Source: Bog-756 sp963839925
Lineage (GTDB): Bacteria; Actinomycetota; Acidimicrobiia; Acidimicrobiales; RAAP-2
NCBI GenBank assembly: GCA_963839925.1
Contig: CAWIWV010000001.1
Coordinates: 62,001 to 126,000, forward strand
DNA: 64,000 nucleotides
Direction: 5' to 3'
The notes under the pieces were generated by a model, which saw only the letters and a list, made by a program, of their open reading frames with translations, had not been told where the DNA came from and ran no database searches. This document shows positions 1 through 7,831 of this stretch, one piece after another. Numbering within the stretch: position 1 is the stretch's first letter; every line of letters begins with the position of its first letter. Made by a program: the position numbers and the translations under genes.

Positions 1-1731
1 CCGGCAGCTCTCCTTGCGGCCCTCGACCGGGCCCGGTCCGGCCGGATGACCGACATCGTGGCCACCATCCAGGGCGAACAGGACGAGATCATCCGGGCCC
101 CGTTGGCCGGGGTGCTCGTCGTGCAGGGGGGACCGGGGACCGGGAAGACCGCGGTGGCCCTCCATCGGGCCGCTTACCTTCTCTATACCCATCGGTTTCC
201 GCTCGAGCGCCAAGGTGTGCTGGTGGTGGGTCCGAATCCGCTGTTCCTCCGTTATATCGAGCAGGTACTCCCTTCACTCGGTGAGACCGGGGTGACCCTG
301 TCCACCGTCTCGGGCCTGGTGCCGGAGATACGGGTCACAGAGAACGGCCCCGGCGAGGTCGCCCGACTCAAGGGGGATCCCCGGATGGCCAAGGTCATCG
401 CCCGGGCGGTCCGTACCCGCGAGCGCGCCCTCGCCGACGACCTGGCCGTCCCCTACGGCGCCCTGTTGCTCCGACTGTCCGCCTCCGACAGCAAGCGGAT
501 CGTCGACGCGGCCCGTCGCCGTCCGGGCACCCACAACGCACGGCGCCGGCTGGTGGAGCACGAAGTCGCTCGGGTGCTGGCCGAACGTGCCCGCCAGACC
601 CAGCAGACCCTCGGGATCGGCACGGGCGACGTGGGCGAGGGCACCGTGACCCCGTTTCCCGGCTACGAGGACCCCGCAGAGCTCTCCGGAGAGGAGTTCG
701 ATCTCGATGACTTCACCCGCAAGGTGAAGCGCGTCCCCGAGCTGGCCGAGGCCCTCGACCGGATGTGGCCCCGGCTCTCCCCGCACGAGCTGCTCCACGA
801 TCTCTTCGGCGCACCCGCGCTGATCAACGCCGCAGGCCGGGACGTGCTCAGCGCTGAAGAACGCCAGTTGCTCTATCGGCCACGCTCGAGCTCGTTCGAG
901 AAGGTGGCGTGGACCCCCGCTGACGCCGCCTTGGTCGACGAGGCCCGTCATCTGCTCGGCCCGAGGAGCGGGAGCTCTTCCGACGACGGGGTCCGCCAGT
1001 ACGGGCACATCGTGGCCGACGAGGTCCAAGACCTCTCGCCGATGCAGTTGCGCATGCTGACCCGGCGATCCCTGTCGGGGTCGATGACCGTGGTGGGCGA
1101 CATCGCCCAGGCGACCGCCCCCTGGGCGCCGGCATCGTGGAAGGAGATCACCGACCACCTGCCACGGCGCCGTGGATCGCGGGAGGTCGAGCTGACCGTG
1201 AGTTACCGGACCCCGGCCGAGGTGCTGGCGGTGGCCGGCAGGGTGCTGGCGGTTGCGGCTCCCGAGCTCACCCCACCCCGACCGGTGCGCAGAACCGGGG
1301 TCGAGCCGAGGATGATCGCGGTCCGAGGTGCCGACGGTTCGAGACAGGACTCGACCACGGACGACCTGGCCAAGACTGTCGCCCTGGTGGCGGGCGAGGA
1401 GATGGCCGCGGTCGATCCGGGGCGGGTGGCCATCATTGCGCCCGAGCCGCTGATGGGGGTGCTCGCAGAGGCGCTGGCCGCAGCGGGTCGGCCGGTGGTG
1501 GACGCCCGGGACATGCGCAAAGGGGGGCTGTTCGAGCCGTTGGTGCTCCTCGCTGCGGACGGAGCGAACGGGCTCGAGTTCGACTCGGTGATCGTCGTGG
1601 AGCCCGCCCTCATCGCAGGCGAGACGCCCCGCGGCTTGCGGACGCTCTACGTGGCGCTCACCCGCCCGACCCAGCGGCTCAGCGTGGTCCATCTCGCGCC
1701 TCCGCCGGCCCCTTTGGAGCGCTCCGGCTGA
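1..1731 (+). CDS. HelD-like UvrD/Rep-family helicase, 5' truncated by window edge
   Basis: Superfamily 1 ATPase of the HelD/HelR type, which in actinobacteria and firmicutes removes or recycles stalled RNA polymerase. The frame is open from base 1, and the first visible residues (ALLAALDRARSGRM, then DIVATIQGEQDEIIR) are typical of the interior of HelD, so the real start lies upstream; the ATG at 46 is internal. Visible motifs are Walker A GGPGTGKT (about base 127), the Walker B type ADEVQDLSP, GDIAQAT, YRTP and motif VI LYVALTRPTQRL. About 576 residues are visible of a family length near 700. It is followed 61 bp later by ctaE. Family assignment is secure; the precise role is inferred. Confidence 0.88.
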   Translation, partial: PAALLAALDRARSGRMTDIVATIQGEQDEIIRAPLAGVLVVQGGPGTGKTAVALHRAAYLLYTHRFPLERQGVLVVGPNPLFLRYIEQVLPSLGETGVTLSTVSGLVPEIRVTENGPGEVARLKGDPRMAKVIARAVRTRERALADDLAVPYGALLLRLSASDSKRIVDAARRRPGTHNARRRLVEHEVARVLAERARQTQQTLGIGTGDVGEGTVTPFPGYEDPAELSGEEFDLDDFTRKVKRVPELAEALDRMWPRLSPHELLHDLFGAPALINAAGRDVLSAEERQLLYRPRSSSFEKVAWTPADAALVDEARHLLGPRSGSSSDDGVRQYGHIVADEVQDLSPMQLRMLTRRSLSGSMTVVGDIAQATAPWAPASWKEITDHLPRRRGSREVELTVSYRTPAEVLAVAGRVLAVAAPELTPPRPVRRTGVEPRMIAVRGADGSRQDSTTDDLAKTVALVAGEEMAAVDPGRVAIIAPEPLMGVLAEALAAAGRPVVDARDMRKGGLFEPLVLLAADGANGLEFDSVIVVEPALIAGETPRGLRTLYVALTRPTQRLSVVHLAPPPAPLERSG

Positions 1732-1792
1732 TCTCGAATCCGGAGCTCGATGAGTTGGCCCCTCGAGCTTCAGATCGACTAGAACTACGGCC

Positions 1793-2404
1793 GTGACTCA
1801 GGCTCTCGCCTCCGCACCCGCGGCCCCGGTCAGCCAGCGCCACCGCCCGGACAAGCCGTCGATGCTGGCCGTCGGGGTGATCATCTGGCTCGGGTCTGAA
1901 GTGATGTTCTTCAGCTCCCTGTTTGCCGCCTTCTTCACCATCCGGGCGCACGCAACGGTCTGGCCGCCACCCGGGACCCACCTCGACACCATCCGGGCGG
2001 GCATCTTCACCGCGATCCTGGTGGCGTCCAGTTTCACCATGCAAAAGGCGGTCTTCGACCAGGAGAAGGGGAAGCGCTCGAACGCGAAGATCTGGGTCGT
2101 CGCCACCTTCGTGCTCGGCGCGCTCTTCGTCGCCAACCAGTTCTACGAGTGGATCAGCCTTTCCCACGACCCGGCCACCGATCCGACCCACACCGCCTTC
2201 GGGTCGCTCTTCTACATCATGTCCGGCCTCCACGGCCTCCACGTCACCCTCGGGCTGGTGGCGATGATCTTTCTACTGGGCAGACTCAAGGGGCCCAAAG
2301 GTGACCCCGGCGAGACAGCGGTGTTCCAAGGTGTCAGCTACTACTGGCACTTCGTGGACGTCGTCTGGATCGGCCTCTACTCCTGCCTGTTCCTCCTCAA
2401 GTAG
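1793..2404 (+). CDS. ctaE: Cytochrome c oxidase subunit III
   Basis: Subunit III of the aa3-type terminal oxidase, an integral membrane protein that stabilises the catalytic core. The 203-residue protein has about five hydrophobic segments and the family signatures WLGSEVMFFSSLFAAFF near the N-terminus, FVANQFYEW in the middle and SGLHGLHVTLG plus YYWHFVDVVWIGLY near the C-terminus. The GTG start has no clear ribosome-binding site, and a TAGAAC-like box lies just upstream, so translation may be leaderless. It leads the ctaE-qcrCAB cluster, 12 bp before qcrC, the order usual in actinobacteria. ctaC and ctaD lie 5 kb away on the other strand. Confidence 0.95.
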   Translation: MTQALASAPAAPVSQRHRPDKPSMLAVGVIIWLGSEVMFFSSLFAAFFTIRAHATVWPPPGTHLDTIRAGIFTAILVASSFTMQKAVFDQEKGKRSNAKIWVVATFVLGALFVANQFYEWISLSHDPATDPTHTAFGSLFYIMSGLHGLHVTLGLVAMIFLLGRLKGPKGDPGETAVFQGVSYYWHFVDVVWIGLYSCLFLLK

Positions 2405-2416
2405 GTGCTCGAGTAG

Positions 2417-3370
2417 GTGCGCAACGCAATGGGCAGATCGCTCAAAGGCCGATATCTGGTTCCCGCCGCACTGGTCGGCTGTGTCGCGGTGGCCGGGCTG
2501 GTCGGCTTCTGGTCGGGGAATGGGCAGGCCGCCCCGGCGCCGACGGTGGCGACGAGCACGCAGCTGCCGCCCAGCGTCCAGACTTCCTACAACCCATCTC
2601 CGAGCGGTGCGGAAAAGGCGAAGGCTGCCGCCGCGACCAAGGCGGAAGCCACCCTCAAGGCGGAGAACCTGACGCCCGCCGACGAGGTCGGTATCACCTA
2701 TCTGTCGCCCGTTCAGAACAAGTCCTTCCTCGCGCACGGAGAGGCGCTCTTTGCCGCCAACTGCTCGAGCTGCCACGGTGCCCAGGCCCTCGGAACCGGG
2801 CGCGCACCCAACTTGCAGGGGCTCGGAGCGGGGACGGTCGACTTCTGGGTGAGTACCGGGCGGATGCCCCTCGCCGACTCGAGCCAGCAGGCGACCCGGA
2901 AGCCGCCTCGCTTCGACACCACTCAGACGCTTCAGATCGCGAACTGGGTGCAGTCACTCACTCCGGGTGTCGGTGTGCCGATACCGGTGGTCCATACCTC
3001 AGGTGCCGATCTGGAGGCGGGCAACGAGCTGTTCACCCTCAACTGCGCAGCGTGTCACACCATCACCGGCGCAGGTGACGCGTTGATGCAGGGTGCCTAC
3101 GCCCCGAGCCTCCACCTGGCCACACCTACCCAGGTCGTCGAAGCGATCCGGTCGGGTCCGGGCAACATGCCCCACTTCGGACCGGGTGACATCACCAACA
3201 ACGAGGCGCGAGACATCACCGCCTACGTGACCGGAGTGATCCAGCATCCGTCCAACCCGGGTGGGGTCGGACTCGGTGGGGTCGGACCGGTCGGCGAGGG
3301 CTTCGTGGGGCTGCTCGTCGGCGTCGGTGTGCTCATGCTCGTCTGCTTCTGGATCGGAGACCGCACGTGA
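2417..3370 (+). CDS. qcrC: Diheme cytochrome c subunit of the bc1 (QcrCAB) complex
   Basis: Membrane-anchored diheme cytochrome c that carries electrons from the Rieske/cytochrome b centre to the aa3 oxidase within the actinobacterial bcc-aa3 supercomplex. Two CxxCH heme sites are visible, CSSCH at residues 116-120 and CAACH at 210-214, each heading a small cytochrome c domain. An N-terminal hydrophobic segment (about 13-31) and a C-terminal one (about 291-313) flank them, with an Ala/Lys/Pro-rich linker at 38-80. Length (317) is slightly above the usual 270-290. The GTG start follows ctaE by 12 bp, and the stop overlaps the qcrA start as GTGA. Confidence 0.95.
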   Translation: MRNAMGRSLKGRYLVPAALVGCVAVAGLVGFWSGNGQAAPAPTVATSTQLPPSVQTSYNPSPSGAEKAKAAAATKAEATLKAENLTPADEVGITYLSPVQNKSFLAHGEALFAANCSSCHGAQALGTGRAPNLQGLGAGTVDFWVSTGRMPLADSSQQATRKPPRFDTTQTLQIANWVQSLTPGVGVPIPVVHTSGADLEAGNELFTLNCAACHTITGAGDALMQGAYAPSLHLATPTQVVEAIRSGPGNMPHFGPGDITNNEARDITAYVTGVIQHPSNPGGVGLGGVGPVGEGFVGLLVGVGVLMLVCFWIGDRT

Positions 3371-4320
3371 GCACTGAGTCGCGTCCAACCGGGCCGCTGC
3401 CGCCGGCAGCCCTGGACGACCCACATCTCCAGCCCTTCGCCAAACATCCGGAGTGGGCTCAGATGGTGGCGGCCATCGCGATGCTCATCGGGTTCGCCGG
3501 TTTCATCGGGTTCGGCATCGCCTATTGGGAGGATGCCAGCACCGCGTGGCAGGCGATCACCCTCGGGATCGGGCTGTTGTCCCTCGGTTTCGGTGTGACC
3601 GCCTGGGGGAAGTACCTGATGCCCCAAGGTCCGTTCGTGGAGGAGCGGCACGACTTCCACTCCACCGAAGCCGAGCGCGAGGCGATGACCGCGGCCGTCG
3701 TCGAGCGTGGCGGGATGGTGATCGGCCGGCGCAAGGCGCTGGCCGGGCTGTTCGCCCTGGGGTCGACCGCGATGGGGATCGTCCTCTTGTTCCCGTTGCT
3801 CCGCTCCCTCGGCCCGAAGCCGTCGAAGAGCGAGGCGGCACACGGCAACACCGACAACTCGTTGTTCTCGACCAACTGGAGGAAGGGCTCCTACCTGGTC
3901 TCTCCCGACGGCCGTTCGATCACGGTGTCCGACCTCGAGGTCGGAGGGGTACTGACCGTCTTCCCCCCGGGATTCATAGGATCCTCACCTGACCAGGTGA
4001 TCCTGATCCGCCTCTCCAAGACCCTCCAGCCGCTGACGCCGCCGGGGCGGACCGATTGGGGCGTCGCAGGTTACGTCGCCTATTCGAAGATGTGCACCCA
4101 CCTGGGGTGCCCGGTCGGGCTCTACCAGGAGCAGACCCAGCAGCTCGTGTGCCCGTGCCATCAGTCGATCTTCAACGTCGTCGCAGGCGCGGTGCCCGAG
4201 TTCGGTCCGGCACCCCGTCCTCTGCCACAGCTGCCGATCACGGTCGACGCGCTGGGCTACCTGCGGGCGAAGGGCGGGTTCAATCAAGCGGTCGGCCCCG
4301 GCTTCTGGGAGCGGCCATGA
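3367..4320 (+). CDS. qcrA: Rieske iron-sulfur subunit of the bc1 complex
   Basis: Rieske protein that takes electrons from quinol at the Qo site. The 2Fe-2S motifs are intact: CTHLGC at residues 243-248 and CPCH at 262-265, giving ligands C243, H245, C262 and H265 with the expected C248-C264 disulfide. Hydrophobic segments near residues 33-55, 58-80 and 124-145 give the three-helix N-terminal anchor typical of actinobacterial QcrA. The 317-residue length is slightly short for that group. GTGA overlap with qcrC and ATGA overlap with qcrB indicate translational coupling. Confidence 0.95.
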   Translation: MSTESRPTGPLPPAALDDPHLQPFAKHPEWAQMVAAIAMLIGFAGFIGFGIAYWEDASTAWQAITLGIGLLSLGFGVTAWGKYLMPQGPFVEERHDFHSTEAEREAMTAAVVERGGMVIGRRKALAGLFALGSTAMGIVLLFPLLRSLGPKPSKSEAAHGNTDNSLFSTNWRKGSYLVSPDGRSITVSDLEVGGVLTVFPPGFIGSSPDQVILIRLSKTLQPLTPPGRTDWGVAGYVAYSKMCTHLGCPVGLYQEQTQQLVCPCHQSIFNVVAGAVPEFGPAPRPLPQLPITVDALGYLRAKGGFNQAVGPGFWERP

Positions 4321-5819
4321 TCGACAAGGCCATCGACGGCTCCCTGCGCTGGGTGGACGACCGCCTGGGCGTTGCCAAGGGCGGCCGGACCTTCCTCGAC
4401 AAGATCTTCCCCGACCACTGGTCGTTCATGCTGGGCGAGATCGCGCTCTACTCGTTTGTGGTGCTCTTGGCGACCGGGGTGTTCCTCTCGCTCTACTACG
4501 TCCCCTCGGCGGCAGAGGTCATCTACCACGGGTCGTACCTGCCGCTGCGGGGTGAGAAGGTCTCCGCTGCATACGCCTCGTCGGTGGGGCTCTCTTTCGA
4601 CGTGCGCTCCGGGCTGTTGATGCGCCAGGCCCATCACTGGGCGGCCGACATCTTCCTCGGTTCGATCGCGGTGCACATGGCCAGGGTCTTCTTCACCGGC
4701 GCCTTCCGTAAGCCGCGGGAGTTCAACTGGATCGTCGGCGTGACCATGCTCATCCTGGGCATCGTCAACGGGTTCCTCGGCTACTCGCTCCCCGACGACC
4801 TGGTGTCCGGGACCGGGATCCGCATCGCCTACTCGATCATCGAGTCCATCCCGCTGGTCGGCAGCTACCTGGCGTTCTTCGTCTTCGGCGGGAACTATCC
4901 CGGCAGTGGGGTGATCATTCCGCGCTTCTTCATCCTCCACGTGCTGATCGTTCCGCTGCTGATCATCGGGCTGTTGGCCGCCCACCTCGGCCTGCTGGTC
5001 AAACAGAAACACACCCAGTTCCCCGGCAAGGGGAAGACCGAGCACAACGTGGTCGGGTCACCGATGTTCCCGACCTTCATCGCGAAGACCAACGGCTTCC
5101 TGTTCATGGTGACCGCGGTGATCTTCCTGTTGGGTGGGTTCGCCCAGATCAACCCGATCTGGCAGTTCGGCCAGTACCAGCCGTATCAGATCTCCTACGC
5201 AGTCCAACCAGACTGGTACATGGGTTGGCTCGACGGCGCGCTGCGCATCATGCCGAGCTGGGAGTGGGTGGGCTGGGGACACACCATCCCGCTCGAGGTG
5301 TTCCTTCCCGCGGTCATCTTCCCGGGGCTCATCTTCAATATCCTGATCATCTGGCCGTTCATCGAGTCGAAGTACACGAAGGACTTGGCGTACCACAACC
5401 TTTTGGACAGACCTCGCGACCGTCCCAAACGGACCGCGGCCGGGGCATCGATGCTCACCCTGCTCGGCATGACGTTCTTCGCATCGTCGACCGACGTGAT
5501 GGCCAACTTCTTCGAGCTGCCGCTGAAGGGCGTCCTTTGGTTCTTCCGCATCGCGGTGATCGTCGCGCCGATCATTGCGTACTTCTTGACCTACAAGATC
5601 TGTCAGGAGATGCGGGCCGCCGAGGGAATGGGGATCGGCAAGCGCAAGCGTGCGTTGATCGTCGAGCGGTCGGCAGAGGGCGAGTACACCACGGTCGAAT
5701 CCGAACCGCGGCCCGGTGACGGTGTGGAAGAGCTGGAAGCTGTTCCGGTTCCCACCTTCATCGACATGGTGCCTCCGGAGCTTGCGACCGGCGAGGGTGT
5801 GCGCAGGGTGATGCGCTAG
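4317..5819 (+). CDS. qcrB: Cytochrome b subunit of the bc1 complex
   Basis: Diheme cytochrome b that oxidises menaquinol. The ATG at 4317 overlaps the qcrA stop (ATGA) and gives 500 residues; the frame is open further upstream, but that stretch lies inside qcrA. Heme-ligand histidines are seen in helix II (RQAHHWAADIF, AVHMARVFF) and helix IV (FFILHVLIVP, AAHLGLLV). The Qo motif is PDWY rather than PEWY, as usual in actinobacteria. A hydrophilic C-terminal extension of about 70 residues follows the last helix, also an actinobacterial trait. The gene ends with TAG, and a possible hairpin terminator follows. Confidence 0.95.
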   Translation: MIDKAIDGSLRWVDDRLGVAKGGRTFLDKIFPDHWSFMLGEIALYSFVVLLATGVFLSLYYVPSAAEVIYHGSYLPLRGEKVSAAYASSVGLSFDVRSGLLMRQAHHWAADIFLGSIAVHMARVFFTGAFRKPREFNWIVGVTMLILGIVNGFLGYSLPDDLVSGTGIRIAYSIIESIPLVGSYLAFFVFGGNYPGSGVIIPRFFILHVLIVPLLIIGLLAAHLGLLVKQKHTQFPGKGKTEHNVVGSPMFPTFIAKTNGFLFMVTAVIFLLGGFAQINPIWQFGQYQPYQISYAVQPDWYMGWLDGALRIMPSWEWVGWGHTIPLEVFLPAVIFPGLIFNILIIWPFIESKYTKDLAYHNLLDRPRDRPKRTAAGASMLTLLGMTFFASSTDVMANFFELPLKGVLWFFRIAVIVAPIIAYFLTYKICQEMRAAEGMGIGKRKRALIVERSAEGEYTTVESEPRPGDGVEELEAVPVPTFIDMVPPELATGEGVRRVMR

Positions 5820-5841
5820 CCGTTCGCTGTTTGCTTGCTCG

Positions 5842-5860
5842 CGGGGCCGGTGCGGCCTCG
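5842..5860 (+). terminator. Possible hairpin terminator after qcrB
   Basis: The arms CGGGGCC and GGCCTCG pair over 7 bp with one G-T wobble around a 5-base loop, 22 bases after the qcrB stop. No T-tract follows, which is common in high-GC actinobacteria, so this is only a candidate end of the ctaE-qcrCAB transcript. Confidence 0.35.
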
Positions 5861-5889
5861 CGGGCCGGGTCCGCTGAGAGGCAGATCAC

Positions 5890-5895
5890 TAGGAT
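5890..5895 (+). promoter_or_regulatory. -10 box TAGGAT, leaderless promoter
   Basis: TAGGAT fits the actinobacterial TANNNT -10 consensus and ends six bases before the GTG start at 5902, where no ribosome-binding site is present. This spacing puts transcription initiation at or next to the start codon, so the DinB-family gene is probably translated from a leaderless mRNA. Confidence 0.5.
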
Positions 5896-5901
5896 CCGAA
5901 G

Positions 5902-6405
5902 GTGGCCGAATCTGCGTTGGGTGCCCAATCCGAAGAGCGGGAGATGCTGACCGCCTTTCTCGACTGGTACCGGTCGGTGGCGGAGAGGAAACTCGACGGA
6001 CTCGGTCTCGCCGATGCCACTCGATCCCAGACGGCGTCGGGCCTTTCAGTCCTCGGCGTCGTCAAACATCTCGGGTGGGTCGAGCGATTCTGGTTCCAGG
6101 ATGCCTTTGCCGGTGAGCAGGTGGACAGGAAACACGATGCCGACGGGAGCAACTCGATCCAGTTCGTCGTCGAGCCCGAGGACACCGTCGCATCGGTCCT
6201 CGACTTCTACCGGTCTCAGATCCAGCACTCCCGCAGAGTGTTGGAAGCGTGCCCCTCCCTCGACGCCATCAGTGTCCTCGAACACCAGTACTTCGGTCGG
6301 GTCAGCATGCGGTGGATACTGATCCACATGATCGAGGAGACGGCTCGCCATGTCGGTCATCTGGATGTGATGCGGGAGGCCATCGACGGCCGGACCGGAG
6401 ACTGA
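5902..6405 (+). CDS. DinB / DUF664 family protein
   Basis: A 167-residue four-helix-bundle protein of the DinB superfamily, in the DUF664 group common in actinobacteria. Members are metal-dependent and some are thiol transferases using mycothiol; the substrate here is unknown. The candidate metal-binding histidines are H56 (VVKHLGWVERF) and H150/H153 (ETARHVGHLDVMREAIDG), and this last motif is diagnostic of the group. The GTG start is supported by a TAGGAT box six bases upstream. The next gene begins 2 bp after the stop, so the two probably form an operon. Confidence 0.8.
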   Translation: MAESALGAQSEEREMLTAFLDWYRSVAERKLDGLGLADATRSQTASGLSVLGVVKHLGWVERFWFQDAFAGEQVDRKHDADGSNSIQFVVEPEDTVASVLDFYRSQIQHSRRVLEACPSLDAISVLEHQYFGRVSMRWILIHMIEETARHVGHLDVMREAIDGRTGD

Positions 6406-6407
6406 GC

Positions 6408-6749
6408 GTGCGGGTGAGGACGTTCGCCGGATGGGGCGGTGCCGGTCTGTTGCTCCTCATCGATGCTGCTATTGCGGCAGCTGCGGTGGCCGTCTTCGGC
6501 TACGCGCTCAACCTCAGTCTTGGCAGTCGACTCCTGGAGGCGATCGCCCTGCTTCCCGGCCTCGCCTACCTCGGCGCCCTGTGCTTCTGGCTTCGATACG
6601 CCCATCGGCATCGGCGGGACTGGAGCGAGCCAAGGGGAGCGTTGCTCTGCGCCGGTCAGGGTTTTGCCACGAGTTCGGCCGGCCTCGGATTGGCTCTGTT
6701 GACCGCCTACGTGGTCTTCCTCGTGAGCTTGGCGGGCTTTTCTCTCTAG
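6408..6749 (+). CDS. Small membrane protein of unknown function
   Basis: I do not recognise a family. With the GTG start at 6408 (2 bp after the upstream stop) the product is 113 residues with three hydrophobic segments, at about 10-30, 40-60 and 83-108. A short basic loop (YAHRHRRDWSEPRG) follows the second. It is probably an inner-membrane protein co-transcribed with the DinB-family gene. The frame is open further upstream but overlaps that gene. Confidence 0.6.
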   Translation: MRVRTFAGWGGAGLLLLIDAAIAAAAVAVFGYALNLSLGSRLLEAIALLPGLAYLGALCFWLRYAHRHRRDWSEPRGALLCAGQGFATSSAGLGLALLTAYVVFLVSLAGFSL

Positions 6750-6769
6750 GAGATCAGCGACCTCTCGGG

Positions 6770-6792
6770 GCGCTCCCGGTGGTCAGGAGCGC
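6770..6792. terminator. Hairpin between convergent genes
   Basis: A perfect 7-bp stem (GCGCTCC and GGAGCGC) with a 9-base loop lies between two convergent genes and overlaps the stop codon of the minus-strand gene. It could terminate both transcripts. No T-tract is visible. Confidence 0.4.
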
Positions 6793-7307
6793 TCTTGCGC
6801 TGCCTTCTCGAGTCTGAACTTGTGGTGCTGGGCCAGGATCTCCTCGTGAGTCGCTCCATGGTTCGGCACGTGGGGATGGTGGTGCTTGCAGAGGATATAG
6901 GGCGTCCCCTCGAGGGGATGGTGTCCGATCCTCCAACAACCTTTGGTGTGGCAGTTCACCTTCCGCACGCCCGTGTAGACCCCGACGCACACTGCGCTGA
7001 TCAGGGTGGCCTCGCCGAGGTCGGAACCGAATCCCGACCAGAAGTTGTAGTAGACGTCGGGGCCGCCGTGAAGGGTCCCGGTATGGAGTGCGAACCAGTG
7101 GCGGAGGGATCCGACGAAGCCGATCAGGAGCGCGAGGAGGACGATCGCGACCAGCAGACCTCCTACCCAGACGACCCGGTTCCCCAGGCTCTCCGGAGGA
7201 AAGGGCGACGTCGTGGAGGGCTGCGTCTCGGGCGCCGGTGTGTCGGGCGTCGCGGAGACCGGTGTGTTGGCCGCGTCGCCTGCCGCCTGCGGACTGTCAG
7301 CATCCAT
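6783..7307 (-). CDS. Membrane protein with Cys/His-rich C-terminal domain
   Basis: The function is unknown. The ATG at 7307 gives 174 residues; an upstream in-frame start at 7355 would add 16. A Pro/Thr-rich N-terminus leads to a transmembrane segment (VVWVGGLLVAIVLLALLIGF), then a second hydrophobic stretch (GEATLISAVCVGVYTGV). A soluble tail follows with three cysteines and many histidines: NCHTKGCWRIGHHP, then ILCKHHHPHVPNH. The Cys/His spacing suggests a zinc-ribbon-like metal site. It lies directly downstream of ctaC-ctaD-ctaF on the same strand, so a link to oxidase biogenesis or metal handling is possible but unproven. Confidence 0.6.
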   Translation of the reverse strand: MDADSPQAAGDAANTPVSATPDTPAPETQPSTTSPFPPESLGNRVVWVGGLLVAIVLLALLIGFVGSLRHWFALHTGTLHGGPDVYYNFWSGFGSDLGEATLISAVCVGVYTGVRKVNCHTKGCWRIGHHPLEGTPYILCKHHHPHVPNHGATHEEILAQHHKFRLEKAAQERS

Positions 7308-7370
7308 GCACCGGAGATTCTGCCCCCGAGAGTCGAGCTGGGGGCGGACCTGCACCCCGGAGGAGTCAGC

Positions 7371-7808
7371 TCAGTGGGATTCGGGCGAGGCCTCGGTGTG
7401 GCCTGCAGCGTGCACCGGAGGATTCTGGCCACGCCGACTCTCGACCGTGGCCCCGATGGCGCCCGAGAGGATCAGCGCACCCCCGAGTGGCGCGAGCCAC
7501 AGTCCGAAGATGAACGTCAGCACCGTGAACAGCGCTCCCATTCCGAGAATGAACGGCCAGATGCTCGAGCCCGGGAAGGACTCGACGGTGCCCGCGCCCT
7601 AGGCGATGTCTGCCTCGGGGTCGTCGTCGGCCTGCGGCTTCATCTTGGACGACCACCACAGGTAGTAGGCGCCAGGGAACAGCCCGAGCAGCGCCGAGCC
7701 GATCAGCATGAGGAATCCGCCGTCCTCGTAGCTGGTGAACCAGTAGACGAGGCCGATGATCGCGAAGAACACGCCGATGCCGGCCAGGAAGTACCCGTAG
7801 ATCCTCAT
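7371..7808 (-). pseudogene. ctaF: Cytochrome c oxidase subunit IV, interrupted by in-frame TAG
   Basis: Actinobacterial subunit IV of the aa3 oxidase. The ATG at 7808 opens a frame whose first 69 residues carry two transmembrane segments (FLAGIGVFFAIIGLVYWFTS, LMLIGSALLGLFPGAYYLWW). A TAG at 7601-7599 then interrupts it. Beyond the TAG the same frame continues for 75 residues and stays family-like (GAGTVESF, then WPFILGMGALFTVLTFIFG), so the full product would be about 145 residues, the expected length. In the family the interrupted position usually holds Asp or Glu, so GAG to TAG is the simplest change. TAG serves as a normal stop in ctaE and qcrB here, so recoding is unlikely. It is either a real lesion or a base error. 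Confidence 0.75.
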
Positions 7809-7831
7809 GAGCCGGCCCCACCGTCTCGGGT

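Noticed and set aside
274..1692. Long minus-strand open frame across the helicase gene
   Set aside because: It is an Arg/Gly/His-rich shadow produced by high-GC codon bias; the plus-strand frame carries all helicase motifs.
4056..4316. Upstream extension of the qcrB frame
   Set aside because: The 87 residues are Arg-rich and overlap qcrA in another frame; the ATG at 4317 overlaps the qcrA stop and starts a normal QcrB.
7599..7601. Recoded TAG (pyrrolysine-type) in ctaF
   Set aside because: TAG is a normal stop for ctaE, qcrB and a tetR here, and no recoding element or partner gene is visible.
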